Shown here: positions 1 through 13,100 of the stretch, piece after piece | Numbering within the stretch: position 1 is the first letter of the stretch | Layout: each line of letters begins with the position of its first letter | Assembly (NCBI GenBank): GCA_013399855.1 | Contig: VXAY01002362.1 | Span: 682,689 to 746,688, forward strand | Origin: Oxyruncus cristatus | Taxonomy: Eukaryota > Chordata > Aves > Passeriformes > Cotingidae | Direction: 5' to 3' | Length of the DNA stretch: 64,000 nt | Notes under the pieces: model-generated | Told to the model about the DNA's origin: nothing | Databases searched by the model: none | What the model saw: only the letters and a program-made list of their open reading frames with translations | Translations under genes and position numbers: made by a program

Positions 1-617
1 ACTCCTGACTCAGAAATAAAAAGGATCATAACCTGAAAAAGAGTCTTTGAAATCGAGGTACACATGTCCTTCAGTTTCCTGCTACTGCATTAGTCATTGC
101 CTTTATGCAGCTGATGCAATTTCATCTGACAACTATCTTTTAACTGAGGCATAGAAGGGGGTTTTGGCTATCATTGGGTAGAACTGAGCACAGTCTGGTG
201 GGCTTCAGTCACAAGTAGAATACTCTTCATGAAATAAAGGGCTCAGAGCCTTTGCAGTCCATGTAGTTAGAATATCACTTCTTACCTTTTCAGAACTGAA
301 AGTACTTGTTGTACATTTCTTTGGCAAAAAAACAAGTTGAGAGTCAGACGTAGGAAACAAGACATTCGGCACTGGGTGATAAAATGCACATTAGAGGAAT
401 TAAAAAATTGCAGAACTACCCACAGTGCATTTGCTTCTAGAGATCATGGCTCTGTAGATTTGGTGGTAATGAAGGACAGCGTGGTGGTGTCATAGGCTCT
501 GTAGAACAGGAACGACTCACTCCTGAGTTCGTGGCCATCCACAGGGCAAGACAAGACAGGCATTGGTAGAAGGTTGTGCTGCTGGTGTGCCTTACAAGCT
601 CTTATGTTGAGCTGTTG

Positions 618-644
618 CTATTAGAGAGCTCCATCTAAGCAAAC
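618..644 (+). repeat. Left arm of 27-bp inverted repeat
   Basis: Bases 618-644 are the reverse complement of 1598-1624 with one mismatch (26 of 27). The outer end of each arm contains the dinucleotide TA. The 953-bp spacer has no recognisable transposase. Confidence 0.9.
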
Positions 645-1597
645 AGGCTGGCAAGCTGAGGCTCAGTGGAGAGCTCTGAGTGGAGGTTTAATGCTGCTGA
701 GATTTCGTGTTCCCAGACCATACACAGGTGGGTCTAAGGATGCTCTAAAGGTGTGTTGCTAAAGGAGGACATCTCGTGCTCCACGTACTCAGTTATGAAA
801 CAGAAAGAAGTGCCACAAAAAAATAAATGTAAGCAAAATGTTTATCATTTAGCAATTTAATTGTGGTATATTTAATCATTAATCAAATCCAGAAATGCCA
901 GTCTTCTGGTTTTGCCTCAGTCTCCTGTAAAACTTCTTGATTTATCCATGAGTGTGGCTTGTGAGTGACTGCTAAATGGACAAGGACTAACTTTAGAAAA
1001 ATTACTGTTATTCTTTATGGGGTGAAAATGTCATGTTTTTTGCTCAGTGTAATGTATGTAATTGGGCTGCACAGCTGAAAATTTACATTAAGAATGTCTT
1101 ACATTGCTAGTAACAAGACATCAAATTTATAATAGGATATTTAGTTACACCAGCCTGTATTATCTTCTTTTTAAAAGTAGAAATACCTCTTCATCCCAGC
1201 TTTTTATTCTAATTATTCCTATTTGTTGCCAACCACCCTATTCTTATCCAATGGTTGAGGAGTTTCCTTCTCTATCATGCTCTTTATCATTATGAAATAG
1301 AAAAGCTGCACAAATATTAAGGGAATCTTCTTTGCAATATTTCTTCAAAAGAAGTGTGATTCTTCGTTCTCATCCCTTAGACAATTCCATTGCTCTGGAG
1401 TTGGGGCACCACAGAAAGGAAGAAAATTGTGTTTACAAATCACCTCTATACTATTTTAATGGACAGGTCTCTCTAAGCAACCAAATCCCATTTCTACCAA
1501 AGGCTTTCATTTACTGTACAGGAATCTCTGCAGTTGTTGGTGTACCTTTGTTAACACCTTTAGTAGAAACACACTTCAGTCCTGAGCTTGGAAACGT

Positions 1598-1624
1598 GTT
1601 TGCTTAGATGGAGCTCTCTGATAG
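1598..1624 (-). repeat. Right arm of 27-bp inverted repeat
   Basis: The partner of 618-644. Weaker similarity seems to continue a few bases inward (CAAGCT-AGG in both arms), which hints at two old copies of one repeat or at terminal repeats of a transposon. Confidence 0.9.
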
Positions 1625-4600
1625 TGTTGAGGTCATGAAAGTGCTAGTCCATAACAGCTGTGATGCTTGGCCAACACTGTATGTAATAGGATATAGTCTT
1701 CTTGTGAACAGTAAAAGCTTTCACAAACTGAGGTGGAACCAGTCAGGTAGACAATATTATTCTGCATTTCTGTATCGTTTTATTCTGTGTAAAAGGTAAA
1801 GGTATTGATTTGCAAATCTTCAGCTGGAGAAATTGGAAAGCTTTTGTGACGAATTTTAGTTTCCAACTGTATATTGAAAATTCCCTTTAAGACAGATATC
1901 CTTTTTTTTTTTTTTTCCCCAGGGGCCTGGAGCATCATTCAAAGCCCCTTTAGTGTGTTCAGATGCCGTTCTCATTAGTGAGCTGCTATCAACAGAAAAG
2001 CCATCCTATAGTCAAGCAATGTCTTGACATATCCAAAGACTCTGTTGCAATTCAGCTGTTGTGGAGCAGAGAGATGTGTCAAGCTCACCACAGACAGCTC
2101 TGAAAAACTTCCATCAGATGTGTTTGATACATGCTGCTTTTTTTGTAGAATGTTTCTTTTCAGCAAAAGCTGTTCTTTTGTTAAAAACCTGTGGTTTAAA
2201 TGTCTACCATTTCTTTCACAGGTATAGGTCCCTAAATTAAAAAGTAGATTGTTTGTTTGAATTCTTGGACTTCTGACTTAATAATAGCCGGTTTACAGTT
2301 TATCCAAATATTCTCCAGTTTTATGAAGTAGAAGAACTGTTTCTGGATTGTTTGGCTGAAACTGTTTTCTAAAGTGTATATATTGTATTAATGATTTAGC
2401 AGTTTTTACGAAGGCAGGTGCTATCTAGAAATTCCAAGTACTTGAATATAAATTTGAAATTGCTCCTCCCTCTTTTTTCCCCCAGATATTTAATTCTATC
2501 ATCTTCAAATTCAACGGCGTTTTATTATTTAAATGAAAGGAGTGTATTCATTAGAAGGTGAGATTCCTGGATTCAAACACAGAGGCAGAAGATGCCTTCC
2601 TGCCTTTGTTGCATGGACCTAGATGCTCAGCTGAGATAAATAGGGTGGTCACAGCTCTGTAGTGTGGTGATGCTACTGTGTCCCACTTGGATATTCCAAA
2701 TATGATTTTCACCTTTCCTGAATAGTCTGTTCATACACTGATACCTGTTACAGCTGCAGTGGTTGATTAATACTTATTGAGCCAAATTGAGATAATACAA
2801 GAGAGAAATTTAAAATGGGAATGCACACTTCAAAACACACAAACCTGCTTTTGAAACACATTCTTCGGGATCTTTAAAAGTTGAATGTAAAAAACCAGTG
2901 AGCTACCAGAGGAAAAAAGGTCCCTCTGAAGAGATTGATTCCATGTCACAGCGTGTGTTTTCTCAAACAAAAAAAACTGGGCTGAGCCTCTTTCAAATTA
3001 ACATTGTGGATGAGCCCATTCCCTAAATACAGCACTAAATTAATGTGAGGCTATTCAGTAGGACTTGCAAGTCGGTAGCAGCAGTGCTCTTGATTTAGCC
3101 AAGTGCTAGTCTCTGATCTTTCAAAACTGTAATTCTGACTTTTGTTAAAATAGAGCACTTTTCACAGGGTGATGCTAAACCTTCAGGAAGGAACCATTCC
3201 TTAATGGTAAGCCTGAGGCATGCTGAATTTCCTCTCCAGTGGCTTTGTGCAGCCTACTAGTTTCTTTATTACTTAAATAGACAGAATTGTAGGTTGATGG
3301 TTTTTATAGTAAGAGTTCTTGCTCGCTAACCAGCCATGAACACTACAGAGCTGACAGTGTAGGTGTAAGCCACAAGAGAACAACCCTGTTAGCTCTTGAC
3401 CAAAGCAGATTTACATAAAAAATAGGAGTCTTACTGAAACATAGATCACATGTTCTGCTGGTAATTTAAAATGTGATCATAGTCATCAGTGTTTTTAAAT
3501 GTTATAAAAGATGAAAAATATGGGAATAAAATTTATGGTACTTGTTCAATGTGCATTATTTTAAAATTCCATACTTTGTTTGAAGGTAGTGTTTTCACCT
3601 AGAATTGAAAATCTCCAGGATTCAGAGACTGTGAATTTATCAAGGCTGTGTTAAAAAATTATTTATCAGTGCCTCTTTATGTTTGTTTTTTTTTTTCTTT
3701 AATGGATACCCACTTTTCAGGGCAATTTTTTGAGCACTAGTAATAAGCCACACGTAACTGGGAAAGAGTGAAAGAATCCAAGGAGTAACAGTTATAAAAA
3801 TCCTTTTTTTTTTTTGCCTCCAGCAGGGTCATCTGTGATATTCCACAGCAGCTGCATTGCACTGAGCTGTGGGATTACAGGATTGCAGCCTTTTAGGATC
3901 ACGAGACTTGACACTAATCCACACATACCAAAATCCACTTTAGATCCCTGAGTGAAAAACAGACACCTCCCACCAATTCACCACAGATGAATCTATTGCC
4001 CAAAAAGCTTGTTTTCTAACAAAAAGCAGGAGAGCTTTTTCATATTTATGCACAAAGAACTCCTTTCACTTTGTTAGAGCTCAGGAAAGAAAAAGAATGG
4101 CCTTAACTCAGTGGAAAACCAGTCTAGGTAAAAACAGGTGTCATATCCTTGACAAAGGAAGCTTTTTCACTGTGGAAAGCAGAACAATAAGGGCTTTCAA
4201 GAACCTGGATACTCTGACGTCCAAAGAACCATTGTGCCTTGCACTAGTTTCTGATAATCTGAAGAGGAAAGATAAATGAAATCCCATCAGTGGGATCTTT
4301 GCTTGATAGAAATAAAATAGTAACACCTGGTCCAGGTGGAGAACCTCTTTCATACCTTGCAGTAATATTTCAACATACATTTCTATCTAAATGTCAGGAT
4401 TTGCCTTGCATTTCCATGAACAACAACAGATAGTTGTTGTTACCCTGTTGTTATCTTGGTTGAAAAGAGGATTCTGGCTGTTGCCATGTGATAGCACTTG
4501 TAGACTGAGGTATATAAGGTGAATCTTATGGGAGAAATACTAATACTCTGAGAATCATTTGCCACTCTGCTCTTCAAGGGCAGCTGGTCTTTTCCCATCT

Positions 4601-4930
4601 TTGTTTTCACTGGGGAAGAAAGTTTACCATATTTTCTTGGTCCATTCAAGTCAATTTCAGCATCAATAAGCTTATTATTAGAAGATCCAAGATCAAGGGA
4701 AAGGATTGTTATTATAGGTGTTATAGAAAAGGTAGCAATGAGGTTCAAGAGGCAGAGCTCAGGGTTGGTTGGGAAGAAGATACAATGAGGGTGTTCTGTA
4801 TACAGTGCTGTCATTATGAAACAGTGTGAACTGGCAGTCTAAGATGGGGACTGGGCTTTTATTGCTCTTACAGCTTCTTTAGATCTAAGGGTGAGGAAAT
4901 AGGATGGTACTTTTTTGTGTGGTATTACAG

Positions 4931-4995
4931 CATCATAGAATCATGGGTTGGAAGGAACTTAAAGCTCATCTAGTTACAACCCATTATGCAGCACT
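4931..4995 (-). mobile_element. CR1 LINE 3'-end fragment
   Basis: CATAGAATCATGGGTTGGAA followed by an AACTTAAAGCTCATCTAGTT-like stretch is the reverse complement of the avian CR1 3' end with its ATTCTATG repeat. Only about 65 bases are recognisable. A G/T-rich tract begins 155 bases further on. Confidence 0.75.
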
Positions 4996-5149
4996 CTGTG
5001 TAGCTTGCAGGCAGTCCCCCTTCCCTGGTGTCCCAGGAAGGGTGTGCAGTTGCTATTCTTGGTGAGCACAGTGCCTCTGAAAAGAAGAGATTTCATCCAA
5101 ATGGGTATTTTCTTCATCACAATGATTTCTTTCTGAGGAAAGAGACTTT

Positions 5150-5434
5150 GATTTTTTTGCTTTAGGTTTTTTGTGTGTGTTGGTTTGGGGGTTTGTTGTT
5201 TGGTTGTTTTGTGGGGTTTTTTTTTGATGTTGTTGGTTGGTTGGATTTGGGGTTTTTGTTTAGTTTTTTTGGGGGGGTTGTTGTTTGTTTTTTTGGAAAG
5301 GGTTGTGTGGTTTTGGTTTTGGGGGGATTGTTTGGGTTTTGTTTTTTTTGTTTGTTTGGGTTTTGTTTTTTGTTTGTTTGTTTGTTTTGTTTTCATTTTT
5401 TTGATAGTTTGGTTTGGTTTGTTTTTTTCCCCCA
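5150..5434. repeat. G/T-rich low-complexity tract
   Basis: About 285 bases made almost only of T and G, with runs such as TTTTTTTTGATG, GGGGGGG and four GTTT units in a row. The complement is A/C-rich. Open frames of 90-153 codons across it (for example 5175-5624 +, 4974-5435 -) are artefacts of the missing A and C, which removes stop codons. Several G-runs could form quadruplexes on this strand. Confidence 0.93.
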
Positions 5435-6920
5435 TGGCAGATTAGCTGCTGATGGGCAGACCTCTTCCTGGGCTCTTTCTTTACAAGATTTTGATTTCAC
5501 AACCAAAAGTCTCAGAGAAACAGAAGCAGAATTAATTTACAGAAACTGGAGGAAAAGAAACTTCTCAGGAAGGTCTCTCCTAATTCAACTATGGGACCTC
5601 ACTCCCACAAGAGGGTGCTTGTAAGCTCATCACTGGTCATTCCAGGGAATTTCACAGTGGAAACATCCCGAGGCCTTTAAAATGTTCTTTACAGAAGAGA
5701 CAGATTAAATACAGTGATAGGTTCTGACAGAGTGGAAGGTTGTACATTTATCTTTTGCCCAGTGTTAGACTGAAATTTATCTTTACAAAGACTTTGTGAG
5801 TCATTACTTTTGGAGAGGTCTCCTGAAAAAACCTGTGTATTCAAACACTCTATTTAGCCTCTTGCAACAGATCTAAGCTTTGGCCTGCTGGTGTCTGATA
5901 GAACATAACAAAAAGGAAAATGGATCTATTAAACACAGAGAGGAGTTGAATCATATGCTTGAAAGCCAAAGGGAGGTCTTTTTGACAGTTATGTCAGTGC
6001 ACAAAATGCATTTCATATGGCTTCTAATGTGCCACGCTATGGCATCAATGCACTACAAAATGTGTTTTTAAAATACTGCAAACTCTCCTTTTCACCTTAA
6101 ATGTGTGTGAATATGTGTGTATATTTAGACATCTAGAGAGAAGTTAACAGTAGAGTCTGTCAGGCACAGGACTTATAGTTCACATCTAAACTGGTTTACC
6201 TTAAGGTCTTATATGGTGAGTGAGGGCACTGCATCCAGGTCACATCAGATTTGGGTTACGCTGTTAGATGATCTGCCTTTGACTATCATTTTGTTTACGT
6301 CTTAGGGGTTTTGTCTTTCTGGAAATAGAATAAATAAAATGCTTCAATGATATAATTGATAGGAAGACTACAATTGCAACAACAGATTTTAAAGTAATCT
6401 GGCAAATGAGAAATTTTCAAAAATGTTTTACACATAATTATTTCCAAGAAAGGTGTAGTTTGAGCTTTATTACGAACGCACTTTCTTCCAGTGCTTCCCA
6501 AACCCATTGCAGCTTTCTGCAGCAAATGGCCAAAGCAGCAGGTGCTCCCAACCTCAGATGTACACAGGAGGAAGCAGTTAGCACTTTGCTGCTTTGAATC
6601 TATCACTGGCTGGAAACACATGTTCCAAGAAAAGCATAATAATGTGCTGTTCATTTAAGGATCCAGAAATACATCATCCTTGTTCACAGAATGGTTTCCA
6701 GCCATTGGAAGTCTTTATGAACATTGCATAACAAGCCAATGAAAGAAAAAGAAATTAAATTAAAATCTGCTCACTATTTGCTGCGGCAGGATCCTGATGT
6801 TGGTGGGAGTCTGCAGTTAACGGGTTGATAATGTTTAAAGCACCTTTAAGTACAGACATGGGATTTGTGTTAAAAATGCCTTCAGGGTTTAGATCAGGAT
6901 CCCCCCATTAAAGTTCTGAA

Positions 6921-7150
6921 CATAGAATCATAGAATCAAAGAATGGTTTGGTGTGGAAGAGACCTTAAAGATCATCTAGTTCCAAACCCCTGCCATGGGC
7001 AGGGATGCCACCCAGTAGATCAGGTTGCTCAGGGCCCCATCCAACCTGGCCTTGAACACTTGCAAGGATGAGGCATTCACAAGTTCTCTGGGCAATCTGC
7101 TCCAGTGCCTCATCATCTTCACAGTACATAACTTGCATTCTTTTCTGGAG
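6921..7150 (-). mobile_element. CR1 LINE 3' fragment
   Basis: It starts with CATAGAATCATAGAATCAAAGAAT, the reverse complement of the ATTCTATG tail, and continues through GACCTTAAAGATCATCTAG, CCATGGGCAGGGATGCCACC, CCAACCTGGCCTTGAACACT and TGGGCAATCTGCTCCAGTGC. These are the usual blocks of the CR1 3' region. It is a 5'-truncated copy of about 230 bp, typical of CR1, and lies antisense to ANKRD33B inside its presumed intron. Confidence 0.92.
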
Positions 7151-10100
7151 CCAGACCTCTCACTTTTTTAATGCAGAGTGACCTGTGTTTAGCACAGATA
7201 CTAAAATAGGGATAGCAAAGAGAACTGTATAAATTTGGCTGCCATGTATCACGTGTTACTACTGTCAACATTATCAAAATTTAGCACACACATTTGACAG
7301 TATTAACACTGATTACTACGTGCAGTACAAACAGGTAAGCTAGGATTAGTGAAGGCTGCATTATTTATCAGGAATCATCACCATTTATTAGTTGTAACCA
7401 ACATGACAGTTTAAATAAAATGAAGATGAGAAATTTAACCTAATAAAATTTGTGCTGCTTCTCCTACCATCTTCCCACACTATTTGCTGTCCTTTACAGC
7501 CAGGCATCCCCCAAACAGAACATAGAACCCTTTCCCAAAAATGGGATTCTGTGCTGATTTGCTGTCTTATTGAATCCTGAGATAATTTCCTTTTAGCTAT
7601 TTCTGCTATGACCAGAGATCTCACATACATTGCAAAGTTTTATTTTGGACTGATTGCACTACGTCAGATATACTCTGAGGGAAATGATCCCAGTTTCTCC
7701 TCTTTCCCAATAAACTTCTTGATTCTGTATATTGCTTGATTGCACAACTGTCTGTACCACTAGCAAAGGAATTTCTCCCACCTGTTGGAACTTCAGACTG
7801 ATGAGTACATTCCTAGTATAGTCTCTACTGCTCTCATTGCAAAATAATATAATATTTTAGCAAAATTGATCCTGAGCATGAATGTTTATGCCTGCTAACA
7901 TCCTGAACAATCTTTTTTTAAAATATGTTTTAATGGAATCACATTAAATTTCCTAACTCAAGCACCTTAACACTAAAATATTCCTGAGTTAGTTGTAGCT
8001 GCAACTAGCTCTTGTTCACATGTTCAGGTCCTCAGTTCAAGCTGAGGTTCAGAGAAGAAAGAGCAATAAAAGATTTTTCATTTGACAACATAGGTCCAGT
8101 TGCTGCTGTTTCAAGGAGTGTCACCAAGGTCAGCTCAACTCACAGGAAAACAGCTGGCAATGCAGCCAGCCTCCTGCCACTCAGTTGGCACCGTGTCCCT
8201 TGGCTCATATTTTTTTTGCAGGGTTGTTTCCACTGTTAGATGTAATCCTGAGTGTCCTCTGCTTCTGTCCTACTTCTGCCATGAGAAGGATTGTTGAGCA
8301 GATATGACACCGTGGGGAGTAAAGTGGCCCTTTTCTCCAGCGATGGGGAGAGGAGGTCTTGCAAACATTGACCATCTGGCAGGTTATACAGTCAAAAAAT
8401 ATCTTCTGTGCTTCATCATCCCTCCAGCCCTTTGGACATGGTGTGATTTGGTGGAGAAGTGTGAGGGGTGAGCTGTTGCAGCAGATGCTGCAGGTAAAGG
8501 AGTGTGAGACAGTAGATGCCCTCCATTGTTCCTAGAGCATCTGGGGACAGGGCAGGATGAGATGCAGGGCTCCTGAGTGCCCAGGTGTTGTCTTACCTGG
8601 ACTTTGCCTCATGGGAAGATGAGAATTCTCTAGAGGAGCAAGAAGAAAAAAAATATCACTATGTTTGGTGTAATGGTCCAATTTTCCTTCCATCAGGCTT
8701 CCCACAGGTTGAAAATTATCTGACTTATCAGTTGTCCTCTCGCCCCAACTTCTATCAAGGCAGCTGTGCCAAGAGGCAACTAGATGGCTGTTGTTGGGAG
8801 ATGTGGGGCAGTGTAGGAGCTGGGCACACATTCCATCCTCCTGTGAAACGGTGTACAACCCTTAACTCCCCATCAGCTCAAGGGTTTTAGATTTCCTATT
8901 TGCTTTTGTTATGTGTCTTGATATTAAAAAAATAGAAAAAAGGGTTAATACCTCATAAGTACCAGTATTGCCGTATGATAAAAAAAAGTATTTTCTATAT
9001 ATCCCACGAACTGTAATGTCTCTGACTGCACAGCATGTGTTTCTTTGTCTTGTGCATCCCTTATGGCTCTCAGCAGTTACTTCCCAAGGTTTCTGCCAGC
9101 TGCTTATATGACCACTGATGTTGCAACCAAATCAGACAACATACATTTTAGTAAAAAAGGAAAGTCACACTATTTTTATTACCTTTTCCTGTTGTCTGAT
9201 TTATTACACATGCAGCACTGGTTTTCTTTGTTGTGTAATGCAAGCTTTTGCAAGCACAGGAAAACGAACTTTCCTGGGACTATTTTTAGAGGTAATCATG
9301 GAATTTGGATTAGAATAGATTAAGTAAGGATTTCTGCAGAGATGATACATATACTAAGCTATACCTTTACTTAAAGACATGTGACCTGACCAATTCAAGA
9401 GGTGTTTACAAAATAAGTGAAGTGGAACATATCCCAAAAAATGGAGGGGAAGAAAGGTGGGTCATCATGTGTGTGTCCATGGACTGGCCTGTGCTTTTAT
9501 GTAGTGGAGTGCAGTTCATGATGAAAAATGAATCAGTGAGTGGTCATAATGCTGCAAAGCAAAGGCAGCAATTTTATGCCTTCAATATTCAGGCACCGGA
9601 AGGGGCAGTGCCATTTGAGTTTGCTTTTGGACACAGGATTGTGCTTCTGGCTATTATGTTCCTCTGCAGAGCAGGCAGCAAGTTTAGTACGCTGATGTTT
9701 CACCTCTGCTTGAATACCCTTTTGTATTTCTTGGATCACTTTCTCTGACAAAATTAGCCTCTCCTCCCTTACCCGCTCCAGGCACGTGGGGTTTTGTCTA
9801 AGCAACAGTAGGACAAAATTTATTAAAATACCCCATTCTTTTTTTGTCACTTTCCCAACACAAATTTGTATGTGACTAGGCTGTTGCAGCCCTTTCTCTA
9901 AAAGGTCAGCCTAAATTATTTTGTGCAGATAATATTAAAGCTTCTGTGCTTGATGGATTTCTGTAGCACATAAACACCACTTCTCATGGGACTGATGACC
10001 TGAATAATTACCTCATTCCAGTCACTGTTGAACTAATCAACCTAAACCAAATATAATACAAGCTCAATCCACTTACGAAAGTTTCTCGGATTGCCGTATG

Positions 10101-13100
10101 TAGTCTGGAGAGTTTTGTGCATGACACACAAATTAGTATGTAGCGGGTAGTGGTGCTCAGTGCTAAATATTGCTCTTTCTTAGTACAATGTAAATTTAGA
10201 ATCTCTGTTAAGAGAGTTTTAGAGTTTCTAGTGGACATCAGAATTTCCATCAAATGATTTTGGGAGATTTATTTTGAAATACTTGACCTGATTTTAATTT
10301 AATTTTTTTTTTTTTGCTTTGTCTGTAAGTTACGTTATAGTGAGTGATACCTATAAATAGTTCTGTTATAATAGTGAGTTTTGTATAACACAAGGTATAA
10401 AATATGTGAATTATTATTTTAGTGAATCCACAAGAAAAAGTTTGAACACAACTTTTTATTCCTTTATCTTTTTTGTTCTTCCATTTCTACTACTCATACT
10501 TTTTGTGTAAAATGTTTTTGATGTAGACATAATTTTCACAGTTGTCCTTGCATGTGATTATGGATTACAACGAATCATTATCTCACTTAATTCAATTACA
10601 TGTGGTTTTAATCATTGCTGGTAAACCAACCTTGCAGAATTGTCTTTAATACTTACAGATGCATGCAAAGGAAACTGGGCAGTTGATTTATCAAGATGCT
10701 TATGAAGTGCAATGGGTAATATCAATTCAGTCATTTGCCAGACTGGGATAATAGGCAAAAAACTATAATAAGCTGTTTTCAATCTCAACATTTTCGTGGA
10801 AAATAAGTTGCCTGAAGAGATTTTTTTTTTTAAAAGCTAAATTAATTGCATGCTGTATGTGATTTGCTTGCTGTTCAGCTTGAGTTCAGTATTGATCCTC
10901 TAATAGTTCTTGTGATTTCTATTATCTGTAATGATCTAGTGGACAAATAGCCTTGCATCTGTAATTTTTTCATACTATCTGATTTATAAAATTGTCTCCT
11001 GAGATATCCATAGCTTCACTTTGGCATGTTATGTCATCACAGCTGAGCAAAGCAGAGTTTATTTTTATAATGCCAGCACTATTCCAGTCTCACATGAAAT
11101 CAAATGCACATGAAGAATTATCAGTTTAAACAGAATCAAGAGTTTCACTGCTCAAGGAAGGTGTTGCAACATTTGATTAACTTCATGCAGCCCCATGCCT
11201 GAAATGTTCATTTATGTGCTCTGGGAATAAAATAAGAAAATTAGTTATAAAAATAAATAATTTATCCCAGACTGACTGTTTTGTCAGGTATTCTAAATAA
11301 AGTATTGTTAATTTTGCTCTGTCACTTCAAAACAAAGAGGGATCTTTCAAAAGTATGCTAAATACATAAAAATCAGGTATGTCATATACTATAGAAAAAC
11401 TGTGGGAAAGCTCTGTGAAATGCCAAATATTTCACAGAGGAAAGAGAGAGCCCTCAGCACCTGGGAGTATTGTGGCTTCTACTTGGAAAAAAAAAGTTAC
11501 TGAGCTGATTTTCAACCACCCTTTATGTGGAAAAAAAGACAGAAAATGTTAATATAGTTGATGTGATGGATGACTCATGCTTTCTTGTTTGTCACACAGA
11601 GTCTGTACGAGATACTTGAAAAACGAAATTGGATCTGTTGCAAATCATGTTTTATATTTAAGGTGTCTTCTGCACAGAGGATTAAAACACATTGTTTTGC
11701 CTGTTCTGTTTCATTGCTCTGGGAGCAACCCTGGCCACTGACTGGGAGAGAGAAAGTCTTTGAAAAAGAGGGATACTGTGCTTGCATGCTGTGACATATG
11801 TACAATTGTACCACCTAATAATTGATGATTATTATTATATATTAATGGGAAAAGTTTGAGGTTTTATTATGATTTAAAATAAGTGGTGGTTGTGGATATA
11901 TGAAAGAGGAGAGAGCAGAAAGATTGCTGTTGAAGGATGCTGTTGAAGTCTGAGGGAAAGGACACACTTTTAAGAATCACCAATTTTCCTATTTCCTAAA
12001 GCTTTCACATGTAGCGAATATTTCTGAAAATGGATCTTGCTGACAAAAATAATAGTAAAACTCAATTTAAAAAATGCATTTTTTCCCCATGTACACTGAC
12101 CACTTCATAATTGCACGATGACCCTTTATATGAGGAGCAGAATAATTGATGCTTTGGTAGAACATTAATGTCATCTCTTTTCTGAGAGTAATTGGATTGC
12201 TCAGGTTTGGTATTTTCTAACTAAAACTAATTTATTTTTATCTTTTTAAAAGACATTAAGTGTACGGCTGTATTTTCCTCCAGACTGCTGTGATACAGAC
12301 TACTGCTTCACTGATTGCTTCAGAAGGCAGTTTGTTGAAAGCAATCACTGATATTTATTAATTGGGATTGTTGAAGGAGTTTTTAATATATTACGGTATT
12401 TATTGGTGTATGAACTTAAAGATTCCAGACTAATAATTCACATTGTTATTCACTGATTGTACATCCTGGATGATCTGCTTTTACTACCTTTCAGCAAGCA
12501 GAATACAGACTTGGCCAGAAATGGATGCAAAGAGGGAAAAAAAAAAGATGAAAGAAAAAGCAACTTGGTACCACAAATCATCACAGTATCATTGAATGAG
12601 GATTTGGGAAATAACCATCAAATCTAGGAGTTTATTGCAACTTTCATTCTAAAACTGTAGCCTCCTGCAGCCCATCTAAGTATCTGACACATCTGAAAGG
12701 GTTATGCCAAGGAAAGTAGTCCCTCAGCAAGCAGTCTGTCTCACCCCGCTCCCTATGGAACATGTAGCAGGTGAGGGTAAGAAGGGAGCACTCACATCAG
12801 CTTTACAGCCATGGACAGTGCTGGTAACCTTATGGCAGCGAAGGGATTGGTTTTTATTTGTTTTTATGTCCACATGTGATTGCTTGTTTTGCTTCTCAAG
12901 CAGGGACGGCTGGGCACACACTCTGTCAGGTTCTCACACTCTTATCTGACTGACTTCAGATTTGTATAAGCATCCTTCAAGAATGATTTTCCATGCTACT
13001 GCACCATGTAATCCCTCAGAAAGCTCCTACTCTCTGTTGTCTTTCTTTATCCATAAGCAAGCAGTCTTTCATGGCATCTTTGCAAAATAAACTTCAGAAA

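Noticed and set aside
4440..4814. 124-codon - strand frame
   Set aside because: No domain, and codon use like non-coding AT-rich DNA.
4974..5624. Open frames of 79-153 codons on both strands, with Phe/Val/Gly/Leu or Lys/Pro/Thr/Gln bias
   Set aside because: They run through the G/T low-complexity tract, where stop codons are rare. No domain and no start context.
9533..9850. 105-codon - strand frame with a charged, helix-like middle (KVIQEIQKGIQAEVKHQR)
   Set aside because: It suggests a coiled coil at first sight, but there is no family match, no splice context, and an overlapping + strand frame of the same length. Probably chance.
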